Source: Mediannikoviicoccus sp037890055 (GTDB lineage Bacteria; Bacillota; Clostridia; Tissierellales; Peptoniphilaceae). Taken from it: a stretch of DNA of 64,000 bases. The translations under genes were made by a program, and so were the position numbers. The stretch lies in NCBI GenBank assembly GCA_037890055.1, contig JBBKBD010000003.1. The stretch is one strand, 5' to 3'. This document shows, piece by piece, positions 36,395 through 44,877 of this stretch; position 1 is the first letter of the stretch, and each line of letters starts with the position of its first letter. The notes under the pieces are model-generated. The model saw nothing but the letters and a program-made list of their open reading frames with translations. It was not told the DNA's origin and searched no databases.

Positions 36395-37276
36395 ATGGAA
36401 TTAAAGCCAGCTTTGAATTACAAAGAGCAAATCTTAAAACTAAAAGACGACCATAATCTTTTAATATCTGATGATAAGTTCGCAGAAGAAATTTTAAATA
36501 AAGTAAACTATTATAGACTTTCAGGTTATGGCATTGGCCTAAAAAAGTCTGATAATAAGGAACATTACAAAAACCACATAAGTATAGAACATCTTTTTAA
36601 TCTTTACTGCTTTGACAGTCAATTTAAAAATAATCTTATTAGAACTATCGAGCAGATTGAAATAGAGCTTAGAACTCAAATCGCTTACTACTTGTCTATT
36701 AAGTATGGTTCTGGTGCTCTTATGCACGAAGATAATTTTATTTATAAAACAAATAAAAGGGGACAAACCATATACTCTATTATTAATGAGAATCTTAAAA
36801 AGGAAATTACCAGACAGAAAAATAAACCCTTTGTTAAACATCACTTAAGAAAGTATGAAGGTCAATTTCCAATATGGGTTTCTGTTGAACTCATGTCTTT
36901 TGGAAATTTATCTTCTTTGTTTAGTATTCTTAAAGATGAAGATCAAAAAGAAATTTCAAATTATTATAACACTGATCCTAAATATTTGAAAAATTGGATT
37001 TTATGCCTAGTTGAGGTTCGAAATATCTGTGCTCACTATACTAGACTTTACAATATGCCTTTAAAAGAAAATCCTCGACTTTATTCCGAGAACGAACAAT
37101 ATAAAGGAAAACAAAATAAAATTTTTCCAATTCTTTTAATAATAAAGAGAATTTTAAACTCAAATGACCAATGGGAATCACTCTTAAAAGATTTACAAAA
37201 TACCTTCCATAAATACCATAGCTACTTTAATTATAGATTTATGGGTTTCCCTGATAATTGGAAAGACATTCTATAG
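36395..37276 (+). CDS. abiF: AbiF/Abi_2-family HEPN RNase, copy 1
   Basis: 293 residues. The N-terminal Abi_2 signature (YKEQILKLKDDHNLLI...VNYYRLSGYG) and the HEPN catalytic motif RNICAH (Arg209, His214) are intact. Family members are abortive-infection proteins and predicted RNA-cleaving toxins, and Cas13 has been proposed to derive from such proteins. AAGGAG lies 7 nt before the ATG. Gene and RNA form one unit. It shares the fold but only modest sequence with the 45988 copy, so the two would recognise different RNAs. Confidence 0.88.
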   Translation: MELKPALNYKEQILKLKDDHNLLISDDKFAEEILNKVNYYRLSGYGIGLKKSDNKEHYKNHISIEHLFNLYCFDSQFKNNLIRTIEQIEIELRTQIAYYLSIKYGSGALMHEDNFIYKTNKRGQTIYSIINENLKKEITRQKNKPFVKHHLRKYEGQFPIWVSVELMSFGNLSSLFSILKDEDQKEISNYYNTDPKYLKNWILCLVEVRNICAHYTRLYNMPLKENPRLYSENEQYKGKQNKIFPILLIIKRILNSNDQWESLLKDLQNTFHKYHSYFNYRFMGFPDNWKDIL

Positions 37277-37321
37277 TACCCCTTTTAATCCGTTTTTTGT
37301 ATGAATGGACGTCACCCTTGG

Positions 37322-37354
37322 TAGGGAAATCACTCCTAGAGATTAAGATTCCCT
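37322..37354 (+). terminator. Hairpin downstream of abiF 1
   Basis: AGGGAAATC/GATTCCCT without a clean T-run; possible terminator. Confidence 0.4.
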
Positions 37355-37406
37355 CTAAAATTATTTGCCATTCACCTTTTATTTTGATAAAATTAAATCA
37401 CCATAA

Positions 37407-37484
37407 AGAGAAGGCGAGAGACAAGCTCATCGACCCTTCAGCAACCTACCAAAAGGAAAGGTGCTAATGCTTGAACGATGGATA
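37407..37484 (+). promoter_or_regulatory. SAM-I clan (S-box-like) riboswitch
   Basis: The order of motifs fits the S-box: GGCGAGAGAC, GCTCATCGA, CTTCAGCAACC, a small P3 hairpin (CCaaaaGG), then AGGTGCTAA. The stem after GGTGCTAA departs from the usual TCC pairing, so it may be a variant. The distal AACGATGGAT can pair with GCATCCATC of the terminator, giving an on/off switch. Confidence 0.65.
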
Positions 37485-37495
37485 CATATTAAAAC

Positions 37496-37525
37496 TGCAT
37501 CCATCTATCGATGGGTGTTTTTTTT
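37496..37525 (+). terminator. Riboswitch expression-platform terminator
   Basis: CATCCAT/ATGGGTG followed by T8, 26 nt before the next gene. Confidence 0.7.
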
Positions 37526-37550
37526 CTTCTCTAAATTCAAGGAGGGAAAA

Positions 37551-37850
37551 ATGTTATTTGAAGTTTATTACAAAGTTTACGAACTAAATCGTAACGGCGC
37601 TTACAAGGAAGGACCCAAATCAATACCATATGGCGTTAGAGATACGGATTCAAAAAAAAGAAAAGAATTTTATGATTTTCTTGTATCTGAGGGATTTGAA
37701 TGTGTTTCTTGGAACGATTCCTATCCTGTGATTCTTGTGAACCTAGAACTTAAACGTTTTGGTCTTATCTATCGACCAGCATGCCATGAATGTGTTGGTC
37801 AAAGACTTTATACCATACAGGAATTTTTTGATGAGGTATATTATGTTTAA
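37551..37850 (+). CDS. Hypothetical protein under riboswitch control
   Basis: 99 residues from the ATG at 37551 with GGAGGG 4 nt upstream; a longer frame overlaps the riboswitch and is wrong. Small, soluble, aromatic-rich; RPACHECVGQRLY holds two Cys and a His. No family recognised. If the upstream element senses SAM, a role in sulfur or methionine metabolism is inferred. Confidence 0.6.
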   Translation: MLFEVYYKVYELNRNGAYKEGPKSIPYGVRDTDSKKRKEFYDFLVSEGFECVSWNDSYPVILVNLELKRFGLIYRPACHECVGQRLYTIQEFFDEVYYV

Positions 37851-37977
37851 TGATATTGGTATTATTTAGTTCTATGTAGATAATAATTTGATATTTTATT
37901 TAGATATTAAACACCACAATATCCTAGACAAGTCATAAAAATAATATTATAAAATATTAATTGAAAACGAAAATTTT

Positions 37978-38009
37978 ACGGGTGATGCATAAATACATCA
38001 CCCGCTTTT
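37978..38009 (+). terminator. Terminator
   Basis: CGGGTGATG/CATCACCCG then CTTTTT; serves both convergent sides. Confidence 0.8.
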
Positions 38010-38014
38010 TAATT

Positions 38015-38197
38015 TTAATGCCTTAAATACTCATAAATAATGCCACCGTCTAAACAATCGCTTTCTTGCCAATCGATACTATCTATTGGGAAAACTTTGC
38101 ATGGCACCTGCCGTTGTTTCACGTTGATTAACTGTTTTAATATCGTGAAATCAGGGTTATTGCTACCAGGTGGCTGAGTAGTAAGCACGAATAACAT
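38015..38197 (-). pseudogene. C-terminal gene fragment joined to a repeat
   Basis: About 60 codons (PCKVFPIDSIDWQESDCLDG and the end YEYLRH) look like the tail of a lost gene. Its frame runs upstream straight into the RumA-like repeat at 38165-38236, so the apparent start is artificial. Confidence 0.5.
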
Positions 38198-38236
38198 TTC
38201 ATATTTTTCAAAAGCTTCGTATGTGGGAATATGTCA
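38165..38236 (-). repeat. RumA-like 3' end relic
   Basis: Minus strand: ATATTCCCACATAC (IFPHT) plus the constant 34-nt insert. The right half (TTACTACTCAGCCACCTGG) is decayed. Lies directly 3' of the GNAT gene. Confidence 0.55.
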
Positions 38237-38276
38237 ATTGGTTTAAATATTGCACAGATTAAATTGATATTTTTTC

Positions 38277-38783
38277 CTATATAGTAATCCAATACCTTCT
38301 TGTTGTAACATTTCCTCTTGGTAATATATTTTTCACTTTGTTTTCCAAAATTCCACCATTATTTTCTATAACTTTTATTGATCCGATATTGTCATCATCA
38401 CATGTAATCAAAACCTTATTTAGATTCAAAGCCTCTTTACAATATTTAAGTGCCATAGAAAGCATTTTTGTTCCATAGCCCTTCATACATTCAGATTGTC
38501 TAACTTCATACCCTATGTGACCACCATAGTTAATTAAAAATGAATTTAATTCATGCCTAATATTAATTTCACCAATAAATTTTTGATTATCTATCAACCA
38601 AAATGTAGTAGCTCTAACATAATCTGTAGGTAAATTTATACCATGTTCCAAATTATAAGAACTCTCTACAATTGTTTCATAGTTTCTAAAACGCCTTTCT
38701 GCATTCGGTCTAAAAATTTCATCTTCTTCATTTGCTTCTATATAACTTTGGATATATTTCCTATCCGGTCTAATTAATTTCAT
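38277..38783 (-). CDS. GNAT-family acetyltransferase
   Basis: 168 residues. GYGTKMLSMALKYCKEALNL is the acetyl-CoA loop and the end (VIENNGGILENKVKN...TRRYWI) is typical of GNATs that modify small molecules. Single-gene unit between two relics. Confidence 0.8.
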   Translation of the reverse strand: MKLIRPDRKYIQSYIEANEEDEIFRPNAERRFRNYETIVESSYNLEHGINLPTDYVRATTFWLIDNQKFIGEINIRHELNSFLINYGGHIGYEVRQSECMKGYGTKMLSMALKYCKEALNLNKVLITCDDDNIGSIKVIENNGGILENKVKNILPRGNVTTRRYWITI

Positions 38784-38812
38784 AAGTTCCCCTATAATAT
38801 AAATATCTTTTA

Positions 38813-38829
38813 CAATGTAATGTACATTG
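38813..38829 (-). promoter_or_regulatory. Perfect 7-3-7 palindrome upstream of the GNAT gene
   Basis: CAATGTA-ATG-TACATTG, 30 nt before the ATG; looks like an operator, but no regulator is encoded beside it. Confidence 0.45.
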
Positions 38830-38883
38830 CTTATACCCTAAATACTTTGTAACATCCTTTAATAATTTGTTAATTAATTACTG

Positions 38884-39080
38884 TAAAATCCTTGCTTTCT
38901 AAATTTTATACAATCTAAACTGCTACGGCAACTGTTCGGATCATATATCTAGCTAGGTCTTCAATAAATTTTGAATAGATCCATAATGAATTATTAGGTC
39001 CTGTTATCATAATATATCTTTGTTATCCATAAGTCATAGTTCGCCTGCTCTCTTTTCTTTTTTAAGCCTTTATTCAATGT
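38884..39080. other. Intergenic, no gene seen
   Basis: No convincing ORF; decayed sequence between the GNAT promoter and the next repeat. Confidence 0.4.
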
Positions 39081-39174
39081 CCCTTTGTCATAAATACAAC
39101 ACTCTCTACATGGCTTGAGTAATCAGTATGGATAAATTTAAATATTTCTCAAAATCCTCGTATGTGGAAATAGG
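39081..39174 (-). repeat. RumA-like 3' end relic
   Basis: Minus strand: CCACATAC, the 34-nt insert, then HTDYSSHVESVVFMTKGH and a stop. Directly 3' of the S66 peptidase gene. Confidence 0.65.
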
Positions 39175-39253
39175 TTAATCAATAAGCATCTTATAATTTA
39201 CTAAATCATTCTAAAGTAGGAAAAAAACAGCTCATGGCTTAGCTCAATTTTGT

Positions 39254-40282
39254 TTAATAATTAAAGGATATAGTTTGTCTACTTACATTTACTTCTGCTT
39301 CTACCCCAAAAGGAATTATACATCTTGGAGTTGAGTGTCCAATATTTATATTATAGACAATAGGTAAATCTTTATTGGTAATTTCTTCTAATAAAATAGA
39401 TTTATACTCCTCATAATAGATTTCATTTTGAGGTTTCCCTACTAGTATTCCTGATAATTTATCAAATATTCCGTAGTCTTTTAGAGCAAGTATCATTTTC
39501 CTATATAAATCTGGTTTTGTTTTTTCTTCGCTTGATTCTATAAGTAAAATCTTATTCTTCCATGCCTCAAGGCTTGGAAATAACTCATATTTGCTACAAA
39601 TTTCTACTGTATCTTCAAATCTAGAATTATCGAACATATCATATATTGATTCTATGCATCCGCCTAAAATTTTTCCACTAAATATAGGATCTCCTCTTAA
39701 AAGCTCAAAACCAGTATTACTATGACTTTTCATTTCTATTCCAATAGCTTTCTCGCTAAAATCTTCCCTTGCGTCATACCAAACTTCACTAGGATGTATC
39801 ACATTTATTTTCCCTGTTTTTATAAGTTCTAAAAAGTATTTTTCTGTATAAGCCAACATATTATCAGATAGTTCGCACACATCTGGCAAGAAAGCCTGAC
39901 CATAAAATGTTTTTATGCCAAGCTTATTTAGCATAAAGTGATTTATTGTTGAGTCAGAAAAGCCTAAAAAAAGTTTTTGTTTAAAAATATTTTTTAATCT
40001 ATCTCCTTCGAACAGATAAGGGGCTAATCTATAAGTATCTTCTCCACCAATAGCACATAAAATCATATCAATGGTGTCATCTTCAAAAGCAAGTATCAAA
40101 TCATCTGCCCTAGCTTCCGGATGATTCTTTAAAAAATCAATGCCTTTCAAAGAATTAGGTAAAAACTCTATCTCTACTCCTAGCTTATTTAATCTGTCTA
40201 CTCCTATTTTTATTTCATGCTCAATAAAGCTTTCCCCTAAAACACCACTAGATAAACTAACAATTCCTATTTTCTTTATCAT
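39254..40282 (-). CDS. S66 peptidase, LD-carboxypeptidase/MccF-like
   Basis: 342 residues. Nucleophile Ser109 in FLGFSDSTINH, Glu in LGGCIESIY and His in NIGHSTPRCIIPFG form the Ser-Glu-His triad of family S66. The length and island setting fit MccF-type immunity proteins, which cleave microcin-C-like drugs, better than housekeeping LdcA; this is inference. Start has GGAGG upstream. Confidence 0.82.
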   Translation of the reverse strand: MIKKIGIVSLSSGVLGESFIEHEIKIGVDRLNKLGVEIEFLPNSLKGIDFLKNHPEARADDLILAFEDDTIDMILCAIGGEDTYRLAPYLFEGDRLKNIFKQKLFLGFSDSTINHFMLNKLGIKTFYGQAFLPDVCELSDNMLAYTEKYFLELIKTGKINVIHPSEVWYDAREDFSEKAIGIEMKSHSNTGFELLRGDPIFSGKILGGCIESIYDMFDNSRFEDTVEICSKYELFPSLEAWKNKILLIESSEEKTKPDLYRKMILALKDYGIFDKLSGILVGKPQNEIYYEEYKSILLEEITNKDLPIVYNINIGHSTPRCIIPFGVEAEVNVSRQTISFNY

Positions 40283-40309
40283 TTTTCCTCCTTGTAGATA
40301 CTTATTTTC

Positions 40310-40402
40310 TTGACATCAATACTACACCCTCTACATGGATTGAATGGTCAGTATGGATAAAATTTAATTTTTTAAGTAAGCCTCGTATGTGGGAATATAT
40401 TT
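40310..40402 (-). repeat. RumA-like 3' end relic
   Basis: Minus strand: TTCCCACATAC, the 34-nt insert, then HTDHSIHVEGVVLMSRK and a stop. If the insert is removed the frame reads FPHTDHSIHVEGVVLMSRK without a break, just like a RumA C-terminus. Confidence 0.7.
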
Positions 40403-40453
40403 ATAGAATAAATTCGCTTTCCGTCACATATTATATCATGATTACACAAAGCA

Positions 40454-40482
40454 AAAACAGCTCCTGATGTGGAGCTGTCTCT
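40454..40482 (-). terminator. Terminator of the PadR/ABC operon
   Basis: ACAGCTCC/GGAGCTGT with an A-run on the plus side. Confidence 0.7.
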
Positions 40483-40544
40483 TCCCTATATATTTAAATT
40501 ACATAGAAGCTTTACTGATTATTTTAATTTAAATCATTAACAAA

Positions 40545-41435
40545 TTAGCTGATCATCTTTAAATAAAAATCTTCTAATGTTTCTTCTTTTCTAAAAATTT
40601 CATAGACTTTTATGCCATTATTTACTAATAGACTAACAATCTCTGAACTGTCTTCTATATTTTCTTTAACTCGAATCCTGCCATTTTGAATATCAATTTT
40701 GGAGATTTCTTGTTCCTTTAATATTTCTACAGTTCTATTAATATCTGAAGTGTAGATTTCTATATAATTAAAATCTCTGCTATGCAAATCATCCAAACTT
40801 AATTTATCTATCACTTGACCGTCATTAATAATCGCTATTTTATTTACCAAATTTTCTAATTCTGGAAGTACATGACTAGAAATAATAATAGTCACTCCAT
40901 TTTCTTCATTTAGCCTTTTCAACAAGCTTCTTATTTCTACTATCCCTGTAGGATCTATTCCATTAATAGGCTCATCTAAAATTAAAAGTTCCGGTTTTCC
41001 TAAAAGACATACAGATAAAGCTAATCTCTGCTTCATACCAACTGAATAGTTTTTAACTACCTTACCATCATCGTAGTTTAATCCAACTAATTCTAAAGAT
41101 TTCTTTATAGTATTCTCATTAGTAATGCCTTTTTGAATGGCAAAATATCTCAAATTATCTCTAGCTGTCAAATTACCAAACAAGGTTGGATTTTCCAAAA
41201 TTGCTCCAATTTTCTTTCTTCCTTCTGAAAGATTCTTTCCTCCAAACAATTCATAATCACCTTGAGTTTTCTCGGTAATTCCACAGAGAATTTTCATCAG
41301 TGTTGATTTTCCAGCACCATTTTTACCAATTATACCATAGATATCTCCTCTATTCACTGTTAGCGAACAGTTATTTAATGCGTATTTATCACTATATTTT
41401 TTTGAAAGATTATCTGTTTTAACTATAGCATCCAT
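40545..41435 (-). CDS. ABC transporter ATPase
   Basis: About 296 residues from the ATG at 41435 (GAGGTGG upstream). Walker A GKNGAGKST, signature YSVGMKQRLA, Walker B LLILDEPINGID. BcrA-like. Works with the permease encoded 8 nt upstream. Last gene of a PadR-led operon. Confidence 0.88.
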   Translation of the reverse strand: MDAIVKTDNLSKKYSDKYALNNCSLTVNRGDIYGIIGKNGAGKSTLMKILCGITEKTQGDYELFGGKNLSEGRKKIGAILENPTLFGNLTARDNLRYFAIQKGITNENTIKKSLELVGLNYDDGKVVKNYSVGMKQRLALSVCLLGKPELLILDEPINGIDPTGIVEIRSLLKRLNEENGVTIIISSHVLPELENLVNKIAIINDGQVIDKLSLDDLHSRDFNYIEIYTSDINRTVEILKEQEISKIDIQNGRIRVKENIEDSSEIVSLLVNNGIKVYEIFRKEETLEDFYLKMIS

Positions 41436-41443
41436 AATCCACC

Positions 41444-42178
41444 TCAATTGATTTCTTTTCTACTAAATCTTACATATCCACTCATTAGATAAATTACAAA
41501 GACAAAAACAAAACTAATACCAGCTGTCTTCATAAAGTTATTTCCAATTTGCTCTGTAGCCAATCCTAAATCTAATAGCTTGAATGGTTGTATAAGAAGA
41601 AGGTTATTAAATACATCGTAGATTTTTCCTTCAGTCATATACATTCCTATTTGAAAAACTGATGGAATTATAACAAAGGAAGTTGCAATGCCTAGAGCCA
41701 CATTGTTCAATAAATAAGTTAATCCCATGACACCATTGTTTACATTTATCATCAATATTATCATTCTAATCAAGAAAAAGACAAATCCGATATATGATCC
41801 TCCAGTGTAATCAGATCCCACTAGATTTTTTAATAAACTGAATAATAAAATCAATCCTCCCATTATTACTATAGAAAAAAGAGTAAAAATTTGTAAAGTA
41901 ATAAGGTCGCATACAAATACGTGCTTTCTACTAAGCCCCATTGATAGTAGCTCTACTTTTATATCTTTTTTCTTAAAAATAGTCACGCTGAAAAAAATTG
42001 AAATTATAATACTAACAATCTTTAAAAATGTTTCCATAGATTCGAAATATTCTTCCGAATTAGAGTCTATGGATGAATAAATCATACTTCCTAGTAATAT
42101 CAATGTAATAGCAAAGATAAATTTAAGATAATTTCTTGTATGAAAAATTCTAAAAATCTCAGCTTTAATATATTTCAT
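41444..42178 (-). CDS. ABC-2 permease
   Basis: About 244 residues from the ATG at 42178 (GAGAGGTG upstream), six membrane segments. Pairs with the downstream ATPase. Substrate unknown; the PadR/HAAS/DUF4097 context suggests an envelope-stress or drug-response exporter. Confidence 0.78.
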   Translation of the reverse strand: MKYIKAEIFRIFHTRNYLKFIFAITLILLGSMIYSSIDSNSEEYFESMETFLKIVSIIISIFFSVTIFKKKDIKVELLSMGLSRKHVFVCDLITLQIFTLFSIVIMGGLILLFSLLKNLVGSDYTGGSYIGFVFFLIRMIILMINVNNGVMGLTYLLNNVALGIATSFVIIPSVFQIGMYMTEGKIYDVFNNLLLIQPFKLLDLGLATEQIGNNFMKTAGISFVFVFVIYLMSGYVRFSRKEIN

Positions 42179-42185
42179 GATCTTT

Positions 42186-42971
42186 TCACCTCTCATTGAT
42201 AAATTCAAATCTATTTAGTTTACCTTCTAATTTTATTTTATCGGACGTATTTTGATTAAATATCTCATCATAATTTTTTAAACCAAGTTCGCCTTCAACA
42301 ATAGAGAAATTCAATATATTATCTCCTTTAAACTCATTTTTTTCTCCAAATATTCGAGATTTATTTAAATTTAGTTTACTATCACTAATATTTGTAGAAC
42401 TCATACTTAAATCTGATAATTCTAAATCAAGATTTAATTTGTTAATCGTTGAATCAGTAAGATCAACATCAATTGCATTACCCTTAATCCCTACATTCTT
42501 AAGCGATGCATTCTTAATACTTATTGAACCAACTCTATCATTTATAGAAATCTTATCTATGTTTTCGATAGGTCCTTCAATTACCAATTTCAATTTAGAT
42601 GATTCTTCGTCTAGTATTCCTATTGGTTTTTGTTTTAATAGCTTATTAGAGATACTAATTACATCATTTTTTTCTTCAACCTCTATAGGACTCACATAGT
42701 CTGATTTTAAATTTTCAATCTCTACATTGTAATTTTCACGTGTATTGGATATTAACTCTATATTTGTAATATTTGTATCAATTTGTAATTCTTTGATTTT
42801 TTCAAATTTTTTTGTTCCTGTATAACTAGATGCCACTACAGGATCTAACCCATTTTTGTCAATATAATATTCATCTTCAGATAATTTTAGATTTAGTTTT
42901 CCTCCCATACTGCATCCGACAAGCGTTAAAACTATACCCAATGCCAAGGTAATCCATAATTTCTTTTTCAT
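42186..42971 (-). CDS. DUF4097-type lipoprotein
   Basis: 261 residues. Lipobox LVGC (Cys20); the rest is a right-handed beta-helix-like DUF4097 pattern of repeating short strands (SISIKNASLKNVGIKGNAID). Such proteins accompany PadR and DUF1700 genes. Extracellular lipid-anchored. Confidence 0.75.
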   Translation of the reverse strand: MKKKLWITLALGIVLTLVGCSMGGKLNLKLSEDEYYIDKNGLDPVVASSYTGTKKFEKIKELQIDTNITNIELISNTRENYNVEIENLKSDYVSPIEVEEKNDVISISNKLLKQKPIGILDEESSKLKLVIEGPIENIDKISINDRVGSISIKNASLKNVGIKGNAIDVDLTDSTINKLNLDLELSDLSMSSTNISDSKLNLNKSRIFGEKNEFKGDNILNFSIVEGELGLKNYDEIFNQNTSDKIKLEGKLNRFEFINER

Positions 42972-42972
42972 A

Positions 42973-43521
42973 TTAAAACCCCCTTCTAACTATTGATGTT
43001 TTTTCCTTGATTCTTTTTATTATTAATTTCCCAATTAGGTTGATTATTTCAATCAATATCCCTGTTGCTGAAATAACTAAAAGTATTACTCCCAGTAGCA
43101 AACATAAACTTGATATCGAAAATCCACCTAAAAAGAAATTTTTAACTGTTCCAATAACAAATAAGATTACTGTGAAATAAGTAGCAGCTATTAAAAAAAT
43201 AGCTGTAAATAATAAAGCCAAGAGTACTATTAATCCTACCAAAATTGTTGGTATCGATAAAATGCTTAAGGCAATTATTGGTATACCTTTAAAAATTTTC
43301 TTAATTGAACTATTTTCAGTATCCCAATCATCTATTTTCGTAGATAAATTTAATTCCCTAGCAATTTTATTTACATCATATTGATTTGGTATTTCATCTT
43401 CATCCGCTAAATTCATTTCATCAAATAACTCTGAATAAAATAGAATTGCCTCTTCTCTTTCATTATTATCAAATTTCTTTAATTTTTTATCCAAAGTTTG
43501 TAAAAAAGATTTCCTAATCAT
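42973..43521 (-). CDS. DUF1700/HAAS-domain membrane protein
   Basis: About 182 residues from the ATG at 43521 (AAGGAGGG upstream). The N-terminal ~75 residues form the HAAS helical domain (LDKKLKKFDNNEREEAILFY), followed by three or four membrane segments. These partners of PadR regulators probably act in signal relay. Confidence 0.8.
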   Translation of the reverse strand: MIRKSFLQTLDKKLKKFDNNEREEAILFYSELFDEMNLADEDEIPNQYDVNKIARELNLSTKIDDWDTENSSIKKIFKGIPIIALSILSIPTILVGLIVLLALLFTAIFLIAATYFTVILFVIGTVKNFFLGGFSISSLCLLLGVILLVISATGILIEIINLIGKLIIKRIKEKTSIVRRGF

Positions 43522-43837
43522 ATCTACCCTCCTTACTTTTCGTAATAAAATCATCTACTGTATTTTTATACTCTGACCAGCTTTCTAATTGCTTCTCCAA
43601 TTCCTTTTTCCCATCATCTGTTAAAGTGTAATATCGCCTATTTCTTCCATCTATGGATTTATTATATGTTGCAAGATAATTGGATTTTTGCAACCTTCTT
43701 AATACTGGATAAACGGTAGATTCTGAAATATTAAATTCATCTGACAACTCTTGAGTCAACTTGTACCCATAGGTATCTTCCTTATCGATTGCTATTAAAA
43801 CACATAGCTCTAAAACTCGAGTATCTATTTCAAACAA
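43514..43837 (-). CDS. PadR-family transcriptional regulator
   Basis: 107-109 residues. The winged helix is clear: DTYGYKLTQELSDEF, SESTVYPVLRRLQKSNYL, then RNRRYYTLTDDGKKEL. A TTG at 43837 is 7 nt after GAGGTG and is the better start; the TTG at 43843 is too close to that site. Overlaps the HAAS gene by 8 nt. Confidence 0.9.
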   Translation of the reverse strand: MFEIDTRVLELCVLIAIDKEDTYGYKLTQELSDEFNISESTVYPVLRRLQKSNYLATYNKSIDGRNRRYYTLTDDGKKELEKQLESWSEYKNTVDDFITKSKEGRYD

Positions 43838-43869
43838 TCCCAATCACCTCACTTTTAAACTTATTATGA

Positions 43870-43915
43870 TATATGTCATATAGTATCCTTGTCTATATTA
43901 TATGTCGTATAGTAT
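43870..43915 (-). promoter_or_regulatory. Two PadR-like operator repeats and -10
   Basis: TATATGTCATATAGTAT (43870-43886) and TATATGTCGTATAGTAT (43899-43915) are near-identical, each partly palindromic, with centres 29 nt apart. A minus-strand TATAAT lies within the second. Fits autorepression by PadR. Confidence 0.7.
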
Positions 43916-43954
43916 TATTCGTCAATAGCTTAATTGTGTTTTTCTTAGTATTCT

Positions 43955-44045
43955 TATATTAACTATTGATGCCTCTATATGAGCAGCAAGTCATGATACT
44001 ATATGTTTTATAACATTAAAATCTCTTGATGTGGATATGTCTAGA
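43955..44045 (-). repeat. RumA-like 3' end relic, strongly decayed
   Basis: Minus strand ACATATCCACATC ... AAHIEASIVNI still follows the FPHT...HVESVVLM order and spacing, but with many changes. Confidence 0.4.
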
Positions 44046-44202
44046 TATCCTTATCATGAACAAATAAAATGCTATTTTCAACATTTTCCTAAGTCGACTT
44101 ATATTTAATATCTAAAACAAAATTTATTCATACAAAACCCCTAAACTGAACTTTCAATCTACTCCTATAGGAGGTCATATGTCATGTATTGAATAAATCA
44201 AA

Positions 44203-44228
44203 AACAGCTCTTAATATGAGCTGTTTAC
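44203..44228. terminator. Hairpin terminator
   Basis: AAACAGCTC/GAGCTGTTT next to the recombinase relic. Confidence 0.55.
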
Positions 44229-44230
44229 TA

Positions 44231-44640
44231 ATCAATCTGAACCTCAAGTCCTGATTTAAATATTACTTTTAGTTTTTCTTCATAAACAACTATCTTCTCT
44301 ATAAGTTTCCTTACCAATTATTCATCATAGCTGTCTATTTCTAATTCTTGGTTTTCTAAAAACTCTTCTAGTTCCTTTAGTCTGCTTTGTTCATTCTTCT
44401 CTTCTGCCATTTCAAGAAGTATATTTTTTTCTCACTCCTTAACTCTTCCACCCCTGTCTGCAAGTTCACTGTAGTCTTTCTTGGCATTAGCTACTTTTAA
44501 AAGCTCTTCTTGAACATTCATCATTTCTTTGTCTATTTCTTCTATCTGCCTACTCCCATCACCTGTGATGGCTTTTTTAATATTCTCTTTTATTATTTCT
44601 TTTAATTCGCTGCTTTTAGAAATAAGCTAATTGATTGTTT
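44231..44640 (-). pseudogene. Relic of a serine recombinase C-terminus
   Basis: Closely matches the last ~140 codons of the recombinase at 47113-48678 (coiled-coil end with EEIDKEM...VKANAKKDY), but carries stops and small indels. About 2.5 kb to the right the intact copy lies in the same orientation. Confidence 0.8.
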
Positions 44641-44877
44641 CTACAAATATTTATTACAATTGTTTTTCGTTCATTTATTAGTCTCACGTTAGTATTACTT
44701 AAAATTAAGTTGTGCTTATGCTTGAAATTGGATGTTTAAATAAAATATCCATAAATCTTGAAGAATTTATTTTCAAAAGTTTTTCATCTTACAACATAAT
44801 ATAATATTCTTGATGATAATATATTTAAAACTGCATACATCCGCTAATATTTACAAAATCTTTACATTATTTAATAT

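Noticed and set aside
37258..37467. 69-codon plus-strand ORF
   Set aside because: Covers the riboswitch and a terminator-like hairpin; no ribosome site.
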